43,455 nucleotides of DNA, taken from contig NZ_NWMV01000020.1 of assembly GCF_002837145.1 (NCBI RefSeq), positions 1 to 43,455 of the forward strand. The letters are read 5' to 3'. A model generated the notes under the pieces. That model saw nothing but the letters and a program-made list of their open reading frames with translations, did not search any database and was not told where the DNA came from. The position numbers and the translations under genes are program-made. The stretch comes from Macromonas nakdongensis (lineage in GTDB: Bacteria; Pseudomonadota; Gammaproteobacteria; Burkholderiales; Burkholderiaceae_C). Positions 32,871-42,100 of the stretch are shown in pieces. Every line of letters begins with the position of its first letter. Position 1 is the first letter of the stretch.

Positions 32871-34076
32871 GTGAGCACGATGAAGAAGTCAGGTCATTCG
32901 TTGCGCCGGCTGTGGGCCAGCGCCAAAGCCGCGGTAGGCACCGTGTCCCTGGGTGCCGCCGCCTGGGTTTCCACCGCGGCCCACGCGGTGGGCGACTTGC
33001 CCGGTGGTCCGGCGGTCAACCAGTTGAACTTCCACCCGCCGGTCACCAAAATCGCCGAAGAGCAGCATTGGCTGCACTGGTTCATGTTGGTGCTGTGCAC
33101 GGTGATCTTCGTGCTGGTGTTCGGCGTGATGTTCTACTCCATCGTCAAGCACCGCAAATCGGTCGGTCACAAATCGCAGGAGCTGCCCGAGCCGATCTGG
33201 GTGGAACTGGGTTGGACCATCGTGCCCTTGCTGATCGTCATCGGCATGGCGCTGCCCGCCACCAAGGTGTTGGTGGCCCAAAAAGACACCACCAACAGCG
33301 ACCTGACCATCAAGGTCACCGGCATGCAGTGGAAGTGGGGCTACGACTACATCAAGGGCGAGGGCGAGGGCATCGGCTTCCTGTCCACCCTGGACCAGAA
33401 GCAGCGCGTCATGTCCGACAGCGGCAAGCCCGAGGCGACCGACGACTACCTGCTGAAGGTGGACCACCCCATGGTTGTGCCCGTGGGCAAGAAGGTCCGT
33501 CTGATCACCACCGCCAACGACGTGATCCACTCCTTCATGGTGCCGTCTTTCGGCATCAAGCAGGACGCCATCCCCGGTTTCGTGCGCGACACCTGGTTCC
33601 GTGCCGAAAAAACCGGTGACTACTACGGTCAGTGCGTGGAACTGTGCGGCAAGGAACACGCCTACATGCCCATCCATGTGAAGGTGGTGACGGCCGAGGA
33701 ATACACCGCCTGGGTGGATGGTCAGAAGAAGGCCATGGCCGCCAAGGCCGACGACCCGAACAAGGTCTGGGCCCTGACCGACCTCGTCAAGCGTGGCGAG
33801 TCTGTCTATGCAGCCAACTGTGCCGCCTGCCACCAGGCCAACGGCAAGGGCGCTGGCCCGATCAAGCCGCTGGACGGTTCGGCCATCGTGACCGATGCCG
33901 ACCACCTGAAGATGACCCAGGTGCTGCTCAACGGCGCCGCCGGCGGTGCCATGCCGGCCTGGAAGCAGTTGTCCGACACGGAAATCGCTGCGGTCATGAC
34001 TTACGCCAAGAACAGCTGGTCGAACAACACCCAGCAGCTGGTGCAACCGGCCCAAGTGCTGGCCGCGCGCAAGTGA
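32871..34076 (+). CDS. coxB: Cytochrome c oxidase subunit II with fused cytochrome c domain
   Basis: 401 residues. A signal peptide ending near AAHA (residue 38), two membrane helices (about 70-95 and 118-137), then the periplasmic cupredoxin domain. The CuA site is complete: CVELCGKEHAYM supplies both Cys, His and Met, and VIHSFMVPS the other His. A C-terminal cytochrome c domain carries CAACH and a distal MPAW methionine, so this is a caa3-like subunit II. I take GTG 32871, because GAGG stands eight bases before it; ATG 32880 is the alternative. Two helices of DUF2244 and a perfect FNR-like box lie upstream. Confidence 0.96.
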   Translation: MSTMKKSGHSLRRLWASAKAAVGTVSLGAAAWVSTAAHAVGDLPGGPAVNQLNFHPPVTKIAEEQHWLHWFMLVLCTVIFVLVFGVMFYSIVKHRKSVGHKSQELPEPIWVELGWTIVPLLIVIGMALPATKVLVAQKDTTNSDLTIKVTGMQWKWGYDYIKGEGEGIGFLSTLDQKQRVMSDSGKPEATDDYLLKVDHPMVVPVGKKVRLITTANDVIHSFMVPSFGIKQDAIPGFVRDTWFRAEKTGDYYGQCVELCGKEHAYMPIHVKVVTAEEYTAWVDGQKKAMAAKADDPNKVWALTDLVKRGESVYAANCAACHQANGKGAGPIKPLDGSAIVTDADHLKMTQVLLNGAAGGAMPAWKQLSDTEIAAVMTYAKNSWSNNTQQLVQPAQVLAARK

Positions 34077-34111
34077 TCGGGCTTTGGAATTTTTGAAACG
34101 AGGAAAATGCC

Positions 34112-35731
34112 ATGAGTGCAGTTCTTGATCACCACGACGCGCACGCGCACGATCATGACCACCACGCCCCCGCCGGGTGGCGTCGCTGGGTGCTGGCCAC
34201 CAACCACAAGGACATCGGGACCCTGTACCTGCTGTTCAGCTTCGCCATGCTGATGATCGGCGGCGTGTTGGCCCTGTTGATCCGCGCCGAGTTGTTCCAG
34301 CCGGGCCTGCAGCTGGTCAACCCCGAGCTGTTCAACCAGTTCACCACCATGCACGGCATCATCATGGTGTTCGGTGCCATCATGCCGGCCTTCGTGGGCT
34401 TCGCCAACTGGATGCTGCCGCTGCAGATCGGCGCCTCCGACATGGCGTTCGCACGGATGAACAACTTCAGCTTCTGGCTGATGATTCCTGCGGCCATCAT
34501 CATCGTGCTGTCGTTCTTCATGCCCGGTGGCGCCCCCGCCGCCGGCTGGACGCTGTACGCGCCGCTGACGCTGCAGATGGGGCCGTCCATGGACGCCGCC
34601 ATCTTCGCGATGCACATCCTGGGCGCCTCGTCCATCATGGGCTCGATCAACATCATCGTCACCATCCTCAACATGCGCGCCCCGGGCATGACGCTGATGA
34701 AGATGCCGATGTTCGCTTGGACCTGGCTGATCACCGCCTACCTGCTGATCGCCGTGATGCCCGTGCTGGCCGGCGCCATCACCATGACGCTGACCGACCG
34801 CCACCTGGGTACCAGCTTCTTCAACCCCGCCGGCGGCGGTGACCCGGTGATGTACCAGCACATCTTCTGGTTCTTCGGCCACCCCGAGGTGTACATCATG
34901 ATCCTGCCGGCCTTTGGCATAGTCAGCCAGGTCGTGCCCGCCTTCGCCCGCAAGAAGCTGTTCGGCTACGCCTCCATGGTGTACGCCACCGGCTCCATCG
35001 CCATCCTGTCCTTCGTCGTGTGGGCGCACCACATGTTCACCACCGGCATGCCGGTGACCGGCCAGCTGTTTTTCATGTACAGCACCATGCTGATCGCCGT
35101 GCCCACGGGCGTGAAGATCTTCAACTGGATCGCCACCATGTGGAAGGGTTCGATGACCTTCGAGACCCCGATGATGTGGGCCGTCGGCTTCATCTTCGTG
35201 TTCACCATGGGCGGTTTCACCGGTCTGATGCTGTCGATGGCCCCCATCGACATCAACTTCCAGGACACCTATTACGTGGTGGCCCACTTCCACTACGTGC
35301 TGGTCGCCGGCTCGCTGTTCGCCATGTTCTCGGGTGTGTACTATTGGCTGCCCAAGTGGACCGGCGTGATGTATTCCGAGACCCGCGGCAAGCTGCACTT
35401 CTGGTGGTCGATGATTTCTTTCAACATCACCTTCTTCCCGATGCACTTCCTGGGTCTGGCCGGCATGCCCCGCCGCTACGCCGACTACCCGATGCAGTTC
35501 GCCGATTTCAACGCCATCGCGTCCGTCGGTGCCTTCGCCTTCGGTCTGGCCCAGGTCTACTTCTTCCTGTTCGTGATCGTTCCGGCCATGCAAGGCAAGG
35601 GCGAAAAAGCGGTGCAGAAGCCTTGGGAAGGCGCTGAAGGTCTGGAATGGGAAGTGCCGTCGCCGGCTCCCCACCACACCTTCGAGAACCCGCCCAAGCT
35701 GGACGCCACCGCCACCAAGGTGATTGGCTGA
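34112..35731 (+). CDS. coxA: Cytochrome c oxidase subunit I
   Basis: 539 residues, 12 membrane helices. Heme a/heme a3/CuB ligands and the Tyr-His crosslink are visible: TTMHGIIMVF, HPEVYIMILPAFG, VWAHHMF and VVAHFHYVLV. It is a heme-copper oxidase of the aa3 group that reduces oxygen to water and pumps protons. The first 20 residues are rich in His and Asp (seven His between residues 7 and 18), possibly a copper- or zinc-binding tail. Follows coxB after 35 bases. Confidence 0.98.
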   Translation: MSAVLDHHDAHAHDHDHHAPAGWRRWVLATNHKDIGTLYLLFSFAMLMIGGVLALLIRAELFQPGLQLVNPELFNQFTTMHGIIMVFGAIMPAFVGFANWMLPLQIGASDMAFARMNNFSFWLMIPAAIIIVLSFFMPGGAPAAGWTLYAPLTLQMGPSMDAAIFAMHILGASSIMGSINIIVTILNMRAPGMTLMKMPMFAWTWLITAYLLIAVMPVLAGAITMTLTDRHLGTSFFNPAGGGDPVMYQHIFWFFGHPEVYIMILPAFGIVSQVVPAFARKKLFGYASMVYATGSIAILSFVVWAHHMFTTGMPVTGQLFFMYSTMLIAVPTGVKIFNWIATMWKGSMTFETPMMWAVGFIFVFTMGGFTGLMLSMAPIDINFQDTYYVVAHFHYVLVAGSLFAMFSGVYYWLPKWTGVMYSETRGKLHFWWSMISFNITFFPMHFLGLAGMPRRYADYPMQFADFNAIASVGAFAFGLAQVYFFLFVIVPAMQGKGEKAVQKPWEGAEGLEWEVPSPAPHHTFENPPKLDATATKVIG

Positions 35732-35753
35732 GCCACAAAACACGGACCGCACC

Positions 35754-35864
35754 ATGACGCCTGAACAAAGAAAGCAGAACGTGAAACTGGGCCTGATCCT
35801 GGCTTCGGTGGCGCTCGTCTTCCTGGCCGGTTTTGTGGGCAAGTTCGTGCTGTTTGGGAAGTGA
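35754..35864 (+). CDS. Small cytochrome oxidase assembly protein (36 aa)
   Basis: Thirty-six residues: a short basic N-terminus (MTPEQRKQNVKLG), one membrane helix (LILASVALVFLAGFVGKFVL) and a Phe-Gly-Lys end. Proteins of this size and pattern stand between coxA and cox11 in Burkholderiales and are annotated as small oxidase assembly proteins. It starts 22 bases after coxA and ends five bases before the cox11 ATG. The high-GC context makes it easy to miss. Direct evidence of function is absent. Confidence 0.8.
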   Translation: MTPEQRKQNVKLGLILASVALVFLAGFVGKFVLFGK

Positions 35865-35869
35865 GCCGC

Positions 35870-36481
35870 ATGTCTTTGCGCAAGGAAAACCTCAAGGTGA
35901 CCGGCAAGCTGGCCGTGATCGCCTTGGGCATGTTCGCCTTTGGCTACGCCCTGGTGCCGATTTACCGCGCGATCTGCGAGATGACCGGCATCAACGTGCT
36001 GGCGCTTTCGGAGCGCCAGGTGCCCGGCATGGGTCCGGTGCTGCCGGCCAACACCCAGGTGGACACCTCGCGCAAGGTCACGATCGAGTTCGACACCAAC
36101 GTCCGTGGTCCCTGGGATTTCAAGCCCAAGGTCCGCTCTCTGGAGGTGCACCCCGGTGAACTGACCACCGTGATGTACGAGTTTCAGAACATCCAGAACC
36201 GGACGATGGCGGCTCAAGCCATCCCGAGTTACGCACCGCGGCAGGCGGCCAACCATTTCAGCAAGGTAGAGTGTTTCTGCTTCACGCAGTACACCCTGGC
36301 ACCGGGCGAGAAAAAGGAGTGGCCGGTGGCGTTCATCATCGACCCCCGCCTGCCCAAGGATGTGAAAACCATCACCCTGTCCTACACCTTCTTCGAGGTG
36401 GGGGGCAAAACCCCGGCAGCGCCGACGGCTCAGTGGATGCCGAGTCCGTCTGCGGTGCCGGTACAGGCGAGCGCATCGTGA
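35870..36481 (+). CDS. cox11: Cytochrome c oxidase assembly protein CtaG/Cox11
   Basis: 203 residues. One N-terminal membrane helix (about 13-33, ALGMFAFGYALVPIYRAICE), then a periplasmic domain with the copper-binding CFCFTQYTLAPGE (CxCF motif). Delivers copper to CuB of subunit I. ATG 35870 is chosen; a GTG at 35861 overlaps the stop of the small protein, but GGGAA lies directly against it, too close for a ribosome site. The stop overlaps the start of DUF2970 (GTGA). Confidence 0.96.
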   Translation: MSLRKENLKVTGKLAVIALGMFAFGYALVPIYRAICEMTGINVLALSERQVPGMGPVLPANTQVDTSRKVTIEFDTNVRGPWDFKPKVRSLEVHPGELTTVMYEFQNIQNRTMAAQAIPSYAPRQAANHFSKVECFCFTQYTLAPGEKKEWPVAFIIDPRLPKDVKTITLSYTFFEVGGKTPAAPTAQWMPSPSAVPVQASAS

Positions 36482-36684
36482 ACACCCCCGTCCACCAACG
36501 CAAAGGCTCCCTGGGCGCCACGGTGAAAGCCGTGCTCTGGGGTTTCCTGGGCGTTCGCCGCCGCCAGGATTTCCAGGATGACATTGCCAAGCTCAACCCC
36601 ATCCACCTGCTGGTGGTGGGCGTGGTGCTGGCCTTCCTGTTCGTGGCCACCCTGATGGGTGTCGTCTTCTGGGTGACCCGTTGA
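36478..36684 (+). CDS. DUF2970 family small membrane protein
   Basis: 68 residues, GTG start overlapping the cox11 stop as GTGA. A soluble N-terminal half with GVRRRQDFQDDIAKLNP, the DUF2970 signature, and one C-terminal membrane helix (about 42-65). Found between cox11 and coxC in Betaproteobacteria; role unknown, perhaps assembly or stability of the oxidase. Confidence 0.85.
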   Translation: MNTPVHQRKGSLGATVKAVLWGFLGVRRRQDFQDDIAKLNPIHLLVVGVVLAFLFVATLMGVVFWVTR

Positions 36685-36739
36685 TCGCCACGCAAGTACC
36701 ACCATTCAATTCAACAAGCAAGCGCAAGTAGGAGTGAGC

Positions 36740-37621
36740 ATGTCCGCAGCAACGCATGGCACAACGCCATACTATTTCGTCCCCGGGCTGTCCCGGCACC
36801 CGGTCATGTCGGCGATCGGCCTGTTCTTCGTGGCGCTGGGCGCGGGCCAGTGGATCAATGGCGTGAGCTGGGGCAAGTTCTCGGTCGCCTTCGGTCTGGC
36901 CTGGTGGCTGATCGTGCTCTACCAATGGTTCCGCGATGCCGTGGCCGAGAGCGAAGGCGGCATGTACGGCCGCAAGATCGACATCTCCTACCGCTGGAGC
37001 ATGAGCTGGTTCATCTTTTCGGAGGTGATGTTCTTCGGCGCCTTCTTCACCGCGCTCTGGTGGGCCCGCACCCACTCGGTGCCGGCGCTGGGCAACATCG
37101 AGAACGCGCTGATCTGGCCGGACTTCAAGGCGATCTGGCCGTCGCTGCAAGCCGGTGTCACCGCCTCGCCGGCCGGCATCGTCGAGCCCTTCCAGTCGGT
37201 GGGGCCGTTCTGGCTGCCCACCATCAACACCGCGCTGCTGCTGACCTCGGGCGTGACCCTGACCATCGCCCACCACGCGATGCAGGACGGCAACCGCAGC
37301 AAGACCATCGCCTTCATGTGGCTGACCGTGCTGCTGGGTGTGGTGTTCCTGTTCGTGCAGGGCTACGAATACGCCCACGCCTACGCCGACCTGAACCTGA
37401 AGCTCACCTCCGGCATCTTCGGTTCCACTTTCTACATGCTGACCGGCTTCCACGGTTTCCACGTGTTCGTCGGCATGCTGATGCTGCTGTTCGTCACCCT
37501 GCGCCTGCAAAAGGGCCATTTCACCCCGGAACGCCACTTCGGTTTCGAAGGCGCTGCCTGGTACTGGCACTTCGTGGACGTGGTGTGGCTGGGCCTGTAC
37601 ATCCTTGTTTACTGGATGTGA
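36740..37621 (+). CDS. coxC: Cytochrome c oxidase subunit III
   Basis: 293 residues, about seven membrane helices. Family marks: YYFVPGLSRHPVMSAIGLF at the start, SYRWSMSWFIFSEVMFFGAFF near 92, and GFHGFHVFVGMLML and FEGAAWYWHFVDVVWLGLYIL at the end. Stabilises proton uptake in the oxidase. ATG 36740 follows AGGAG with five bases spacing; a GTG at 36734 overlaps that same site. Ends before a strong bidirectional terminator. Confidence 0.97.
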   Translation: MSAATHGTTPYYFVPGLSRHPVMSAIGLFFVALGAGQWINGVSWGKFSVAFGLAWWLIVLYQWFRDAVAESEGGMYGRKIDISYRWSMSWFIFSEVMFFGAFFTALWWARTHSVPALGNIENALIWPDFKAIWPSLQAGVTASPAGIVEPFQSVGPFWLPTINTALLLTSGVTLTIAHHAMQDGNRSKTIAFMWLTVLLGVVFLFVQGYEYAHAYADLNLKLTSGIFGSTFYMLTGFHGFHVFVGMLMLLFVTLRLQKGHFTPERHFGFEGAAWYWHFVDVVWLGLYILVYWM

Positions 37622-37641
37622 TCTGGCGTGCCACGCACGAC

Positions 37642-37667
37642 AAAAAAGCGCCTGAGGGCGCTTTTTT
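37642..37667. terminator. Bidirectional Rho-independent terminator
   Basis: Perfect 11-bp stem AAAAAAGCGCC (37642-37652) with GGCGCTTTTTT (37657-37667), tetraloop TGAG. T runs are present on both strands, so it ends coxC and the convergent DUF2909 gene. Confidence 0.95.
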
Positions 37668-37726
37668 GCTGGGTGCACGGGGGTGGTTGGGGTACCTGGC
37701 CCCATGCGGGGCTCTGTGCAGCCGTA

Positions 37727-37951
37727 TCAGTGCGCTGGCAGGCCGGTGGGCTGGATCCAGCCCATCAGGTAGCTGAACAGGACGACCATGAACAGCAGCA
37801 CCGACAGTCCGATGCGCAGGGTCAGGGCGCGCGCCATGCGGCGCGATTTGGCGTGGTCGGTCTGGGCGGATTCGCCGCGCATCATCGACACCAGCGCCAC
37901 CGCCAAACTGCACAGGATGGCCACGAAGGCGAAGATCACAAGGTATTTCAT
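37727..37951 (-). CDS. Twin transmembrane protein, DUF2909 family
   Basis: 74 residues with two membrane helices (KYLVIFAFVAILCSLAVALVSM, and LTLRIGLSVLLFMVVLFSYLMGW) joined by a short basic loop. DUF2909 proteins stand on the opposite strand inside the cox locus of Betaproteobacteria. Function unknown. It is divergent from SURF1 with only 15 bases between the two start codons. Confidence 0.85.
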   Translation of the reverse strand: MKYLVIFAFVAILCSLAVALVSMMRGESAQTDHAKSRRMARALTLRIGLSVLLFMVVLFSYLMGWIQPTGLPAH

Positions 37952-37966
37952 GATGGGGATTATCCG

Positions 37967-38695
37967 ATGAGCGCTGCCCGCCGGCGTCTGTGGGTGACCG
38001 TGGGGGCGGTGCTGGGGCTGGCGGTCACGTCGGCCCTGGGGGTGTGGCAGCTGGGGCGCGCCAGCGAAAAATCGGCCCTGTGGGCGCAGCGCGAGGCGCG
38101 CGAACACCTGGCCCCTTTGGGTTGGGACGATTTGCGCGTCGCCGCCGGCAGTGGCGAATGGGCCGCCTTGCACGACCGGCGCGTTCGGTTGCGTGGGCAG
38201 TGGCAGCACGCCGCCACGGTGTTTCTGGACAACCGGCCGATGAACGGCCGCACCGGTTTCATCGTGGTGACGCCCTTGCGCGCCGACAACGGCGCGACGC
38301 TGGCGGTGCAGCGCGGTTGGGTGCCGCGGCGCCTGGACGACCGCACCGCCTTGCCCCACTTGCCCGAGCCGGCCGGTTGGGTCGAGTTGACCGGCCGATT
38401 GGCCCCGCCACCGTCCAAGCTTTACGAGTTCGATGCCCAGGGACAGGGCCGTATCCGGCAAAATATCGACCTTGACGCCTACGGGGCGGAATGGTCCTTG
38501 CGCCTGTACCCCGTTTCGCTCCAGCAATCTGCCCCTCCCGGCGTGGCCGACGGCATGGACCGCGACTGGCCCAAAGTGGGCGCCGACGTTCACAAGCACT
38601 ACGGTTACGCCTTCCAATGGTTTGGCCTGGGTGCGCTCATCACCGTTTTGTATGTCTGGTTCCACTTCATCGTCCCCCGGCGCCAGCGCGCCTGA
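37967..38695 (+). CDS. SURF1 family cytochrome oxidase assembly protein
   Basis: 242 residues. Two membrane helices at the ends (about 9-27 and 215-236) flank a periplasmic domain. Motifs: VFLDNRPMNGRTGFIVVTPL, QRGWVPR and the C-terminal HYGYAFQWFGLGA typical of SURF1. Assists heme a insertion into subunit I. Its end overlaps the next gene's likely start by 44 bases. Start is ATG 37967. Confidence 0.95.
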   Translation: MSAARRRLWVTVGAVLGLAVTSALGVWQLGRASEKSALWAQREAREHLAPLGWDDLRVAAGSGEWAALHDRRVRLRGQWQHAATVFLDNRPMNGRTGFIVVTPLRADNGATLAVQRGWVPRRLDDRTALPHLPEPAGWVELTGRLAPPPSKLYEFDAQGQGRIRQNIDLDAYGAEWSLRLYPVSLQQSAPPGVADGMDRDWPKVGADVHKHYGYAFQWFGLGALITVLYVWFHFIVPRRQRA

Positions 38696-39377
38696 GTCGC
38701 GCGCCGACAGCGTCGAACGCGACGAGCCCCTGACGCTCACCGTGCATTCGCTGCCGAACGCCAGCGCGGCGTCCACGCGCGACGCCGCCATGACCCGTTC
38801 CGGCCGCTGGAAGATGTTCCTGGTGTTGCTGGTCTGTGCCTCGCCGGTGATCGCCTCGTACTTCACCTACTACGTGATCCGGCCCGAGGGGCGGCGCAAT
38901 TACGGCGAGCTGATCGACCCGCAGCGGCCCTTGCCGGCGCTGCAAGGCACCGATGCCCAGGGGCGGTCGGTGTCCTTGCAAAGCCTGAAGCAGCAGTGGC
39001 TGTTCATCAGCGTGGCCGACAGCGCCTGCGATGCACAGTGCGAACGGCACCTGTACCTCCAACACCAGCTGCGTGAAGGCCTGGGCAAGGAGCGCGACCG
39101 CATGGACTGGGTCTGGCTGCGCACGGGGTCGGGCGAACTCTCTGCCACGCTGCGCGAGGCCACCCAAACCGCGGTGGTGTTGCAGATGGACGCCGCCGCC
39201 CTGGCCCAGTGGCTGGAGCCCGCGCCCGGGCAGCAGCTCAAAGACCACCTCTACGTGGTCGATCCGCTGGGCAACTGGATGATGCGCTTCCCGGCGAACG
39301 CCGATCCGAAGCTGATGCGCAAGGACCTGGAGCGCCTGATCCGTGCCTCCGGCTTCTGGGACCGGGCGGGGCGCTGA
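38652..39377 (+). CDS. Sco-like membrane-anchored thioredoxin-fold protein
   Basis: 241 residues from ATG 38652, overlapping SURF1; a shorter start at ATG 38790 is possible, but codon use between them is coding-like. A cytoplasmic N-terminal tail, one membrane helix (WKMFLVLLVCASPVIASYF), then a periplasmic domain. It keeps CDAQC (Cys126 and Cys130), the CxxxC of Sco proteins, and the DHLYVVDPLGN segment parallels DHS-xxx-DxxGR of Sco1. So I infer a second, diverged Sco-type copper or thiol-transfer protein placed between SURF1 and heme A synthase. The surrounding sequence (GNWMMRFPANADP) is only loosely Sco-like. Confidence 0.75.
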   Translation: MSGSTSSSPGASAPESRADSVERDEPLTLTVHSLPNASAASTRDAAMTRSGRWKMFLVLLVCASPVIASYFTYYVIRPEGRRNYGELIDPQRPLPALQGTDAQGRSVSLQSLKQQWLFISVADSACDAQCERHLYLQHQLREGLGKERDRMDWVWLRTGSGELSATLREATQTAVVLQMDAAALAQWLEPAPGQQLKDHLYVVDPLGNWMMRFPANADPKLMRKDLERLIRASGFWDRAGR

Positions 39378-39379
39378 GC

Positions 39380-40531
39380 ATGGACGCGCAGGCTTTGTAC
39401 GACTACAGCCCGGTGCTGCGGATGATGGGCCTGGGCCTGGTCATCGCGCTCGGGCCGCTGGCCTGGGTCTGGTTGCGCCAGCGCGGGGCCAGCAGCGGGC
39501 AACGCTTGGCCGCGCTGACGGCCCTGACGCTGTTTCTGACCTTCGACCTGGTGCTGTTCGGTGCCTTCACCCGGCTGACCGATTCCGGTCTGGGCTGCCC
39601 CGACTGGCCCGGCTGCTACGGCAGCGCCAGTCCGATCGGGGCGCACGCCGCCATCAGCAGCGCGCAGGCGGTTATGCCCACCGGTCCGGTGACTTGGTCC
39701 AAAGCCTGGGTGGAGATGGTCCACCGCTACCTGGCCACCGCGGTGGGGGTGCTGATTCTGGTGCTGGCGCTGGCCAGTTGGTGGCAGCGGCGGCGCAGCC
39801 AGGTCCACTGGGTGTGGCCCTGGGTGACGTTGGTGTGGGTGTGTCTGCAAGGGGCGTTTGGCGCCTGGACGGTGACCATGAAGCTGTTCCCGGCCATCGT
39901 CACCTTGCACCTGCTCGGCGGCCTGGGCCTGCTGGCGCTGCTGCGCGTGCAGGCGGTGCGCTACGGCCAGACGCTGGGCACGGCCGGGGGCGCGGCGGCT
40001 TACGGGGCCAGCACCCGGCGCGCCCTGTGGTGGGTCTTCGGTCTGCTGTGCGTGCAGATTGCCCTGGGGGGCTGGGTCAGCACCAACTACGCCGTGCTGG
40101 CCTGCCGCGATTTCCCCACCTGTCAGGGCAGCTGGTGGCCGGTCATGGACTTCGCCCGCGGTTTTGAATGGTGGCGCGAACTGGGCCAGCAGGGCTCGGG
40201 CGAGGCCATCACGTTTGCGGCGCTGACCGCGATCCACTACACCCACCGGCTGATGGCCTACCTGGTGCTGGCGGCGCTGGTGGCGCTGGCCTGGCACTTC
40301 CGCCGGCAGGGGCAACTGCGCCAGACCCGCTGGCTGTGGGCGCTGGCCGGATGGCAGCTCTTGACCGGACTGTCGAACGTGGTGCTGGAGTGGCCGCTGG
40401 TGGCCGCGGTCGCGCACACCGGGGGCGCGGCCGCCCTGGTCGTGGCCCTGACCGGTTGGCTGGCCGAAGCCCATCCACCCACCCTGGCCCGGAACGCGGC
40501 GCCTTCGAACCCCAAGGGACATCCCGCATGA
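39380..40531 (+). CDS. ctaA: Heme A synthase (Cox15/CtaA)
   Basis: 383 residues, eight membrane helices. Conserved motifs: [21 protein letters not shown] near residue 56, [11 protein letters not shown] near 113, [13 protein letters not shown] near 240, and [12 protein letters not shown] near 287. Oxidises heme O to heme A. Starts two bases after the Sco-like gene and overlaps ctaB by ATGA. Confidence 0.97.
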   Translation: MDAQALYDYSPVLRMMGLGLVIALGPLAWVWLRQRGASSGQRLAALTALTLFLTFDLVLFGAFTRLTDSGLGCPDWPGCYGSASPIGAHAAISSAQAVMPTGPVTWSKAWVEMVHRYLATAVGVLILVLALASWWQRRRSQVHWVWPWVTLVWVCLQGAFGAWTVTMKLFPAIVTLHLLGGLGLLALLRVQAVRYGQTLGTAGGAAAYGASTRRALWWVFGLLCVQIALGGWVSTNYAVLACRDFPTCQGSWWPVMDFARGFEWWRELGQQGSGEAITFAALTAIHYTHRLMAYLVLAALVALAWHFRRQGQLRQTRWLWALAGWQLLTGLSNVVLEWPLVAAVAHTGGAAALVVALTGWLAEAHPPTLARNAAPSNPKGHPA

Positions 40532-41433
40532 GCACCGCCGACACGACCTTGTCCACCCCCTTGCCGCCCACCTGGCGGCAGTTCTACGCGCTGATGAAGC
40601 CGCGCGTCATCCAGCTGATCGTGTTTTGCGCGCTCATCGGCATGGTGCTGGCGGTGCCCGGCCTGCCCACCGGGGAGCAGGTGGTGCTGGCCGCGGTAGC
40701 CTGCTTCGGCATCTGGCTGGTGGCGGGAGCCGCCGCCGCCTTCAACTGCGTGGTGGAGCAGCACATCGACGCCAAGATGAAGCGCACCGCCTGGCGCCCG
40801 ACCGCCAAGGGCGAGCTCACCAACCGCCAGACGCTGACGTTTTCGGCCATCCTCTGCGGCATCGGTTCGGTCGTCCTGTACGTGTGGGTGAACCCGCTGA
40901 CGATGTGGCTGACCTTCGCCACCTTCGTCGGCTACGCCATCATTTACACGGTGGTGCTCAAGCCACTGACGCCGCAGAACATCGTGATCGGGGGCGCGTC
41001 CGGGGCCATGCCACCGGTGCTGGGCTGGGCCGCCATGGCCGACACCGTCACGCCCGAAGCCCTGGTGCTGTTCCTGATCATCTTCCTCTGGACACCGCCG
41101 CACTTCTGGGCGCTGGCCCTGTACCGGGTGGAGGACTACCGCAAATCCGGCCTGCCGATGTTGCCGGTGACGCACGGCTCGGCCTTCACCCGCTTGCAGA
41201 TCCTGCTGTACACGCTGATTCTGTTCGCCGCCTGCCTGCTGCCTTTCATGCTGAAAATGAACGGCTGGCTCTACCTGGCGGTGGCGGTGGCCCTGAGCGT
41301 GGGCTTCACCGGCTATGCCTGGGCCTTGTGGCGCGACTATTCCGACCAACTGGCGCGCAAGACCTTCCGTTTTTCCCTGATCCACCTGTCGCTGCTGTTC
41401 GCGGCCATGTTGGTGGACCATTACCTGGTGTGA
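40528..41433 (+). CDS. ctaB: Protoheme IX farnesyltransferase (heme O synthase)
   Basis: 301 residues, UbiA-type prenyltransferase with about nine membrane helices. The Asp-rich site is in [20 protein letters not shown] near residue 73; [26 protein letters not shown] near 192 is the second signature. Attaches farnesyl to heme b. ATGA overlap with ctaA decides the start. Six bases before sco. Confidence 0.97.
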   Translation: MSTADTTLSTPLPPTWRQFYALMKPRVIQLIVFCALIGMVLAVPGLPTGEQVVLAAVACFGIWLVAGAAAAFNCVVEQHIDAKMKRTAWRPTAKGELTNRQTLTFSAILCGIGSVVLYVWVNPLTMWLTFATFVGYAIIYTVVLKPLTPQNIVIGGASGAMPPVLGWAAMADTVTPEALVLFLIIFLWTPPHFWALALYRVEDYRKSGLPMLPVTHGSAFTRLQILLYTLILFAACLLPFMLKMNGWLYLAVAVALSVGFTGYAWALWRDYSDQLARKTFRFSLIHLSLLFAAMLVDHYLV

Positions 41434-41438
41434 CGGCG

Positions 41439-42047
41439 ATGCGTGCGACGACTTTCCTCCAACGAAGGAACTGGTTTTCTGTGGTGGCGGCGGTCTGCCT
41501 GGCCGCGGGGCTGGCGGGGTGCGGCGAGAAACCGGCGTTTTCCGGCATCGACATCACCGGGGCCGACTACGCCACCGGCTTCGACCTGACCGACCACAAC
41601 GGCCAGCGCCGCACCCTGAAGGATTTCCAGGGCAAGGTGGCGGTGGTGTTTTTCGGCTACACCCAGTGCCCGGACGTGTGCCCCACCTCGCTCGGCGAGC
41701 TGGCCCAGGCCAAGGCCTTGCTGGGCGCCGACGGGGACAAATTGCAGGGCCTGTTCATCAGCGTGGACCCAGCGCGCGACACGCCCGAGATCATGAAGGC
41801 CTACATGGCCAACTTCGACCCGACCTTCCTGGCGCTGTACGCCGCGGCCGATGCCTTGCCGGCGCTGGCTCAGTCGTACAAGGTGTACTACAAGAAGGTC
41901 GAGGGCAAGACCCCGACCAGCTACACCATGGACCACTCGGCCGGCAGCTATGTGTACGACACGCAGGGTCGCATCCGGCTCTACCACCGCTACGGCAGCG
42001 GCGCCCAGGCCCTGGCGGGCGACGTCAAGCGCCTGCTGGCAGAGTGA
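41439..42047 (+). CDS. SCO1/SenC family copper chaperone lipoprotein
   Basis: 202 residues. A type II signal ends with lipobox LAGC (Cys28), so it is a lipoprotein. Periplasmic thioredoxin fold with the copper-binding CPDVC (Cys77, Cys81) and TMDHSAGSYVYD carrying the third ligand His. Loads copper to CuA of CoxB. Last gene of the cox transcript; a GC-rich hairpin follows. Confidence 0.96.
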   Translation: MRATTFLQRRNWFSVVAAVCLAAGLAGCGEKPAFSGIDITGADYATGFDLTDHNGQRRTLKDFQGKVAVVFFGYTQCPDVCPTSLGELAQAKALLGADGDKLQGLFISVDPARDTPEIMKAYMANFDPTFLALYAAADALPALAQSYKVYYKKVEGKTPTSYTMDHSAGSYVYDTQGRIRLYHRYGSGAQALAGDVKRLLAE

Positions 42048-42065
42048 TGGATTGAGGCCCCACCT

Positions 42066-42088
42066 GCCGGCCCAGGCTGGGGGCTGGC
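42066..42088. terminator. GC-rich hairpin between sco and the reductase gene (weak terminator candidate)
   Basis: Eight-bp stem with one G-T pair (42066-42073 with 42081-42088), seven-base loop. No T run on either strand, so at most a Rho-assisted stop between two convergent genes. Confidence 0.3.
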
Positions 42089-42100
42089 GGGGGCGGGGGT

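Noticed and set aside
34001-36256. A 751-codon open frame on the minus strand across coxA and cox11
   Set aside because: His/Gly/Asp-rich nonsense composition mirroring the membrane-protein codons of the real genes.
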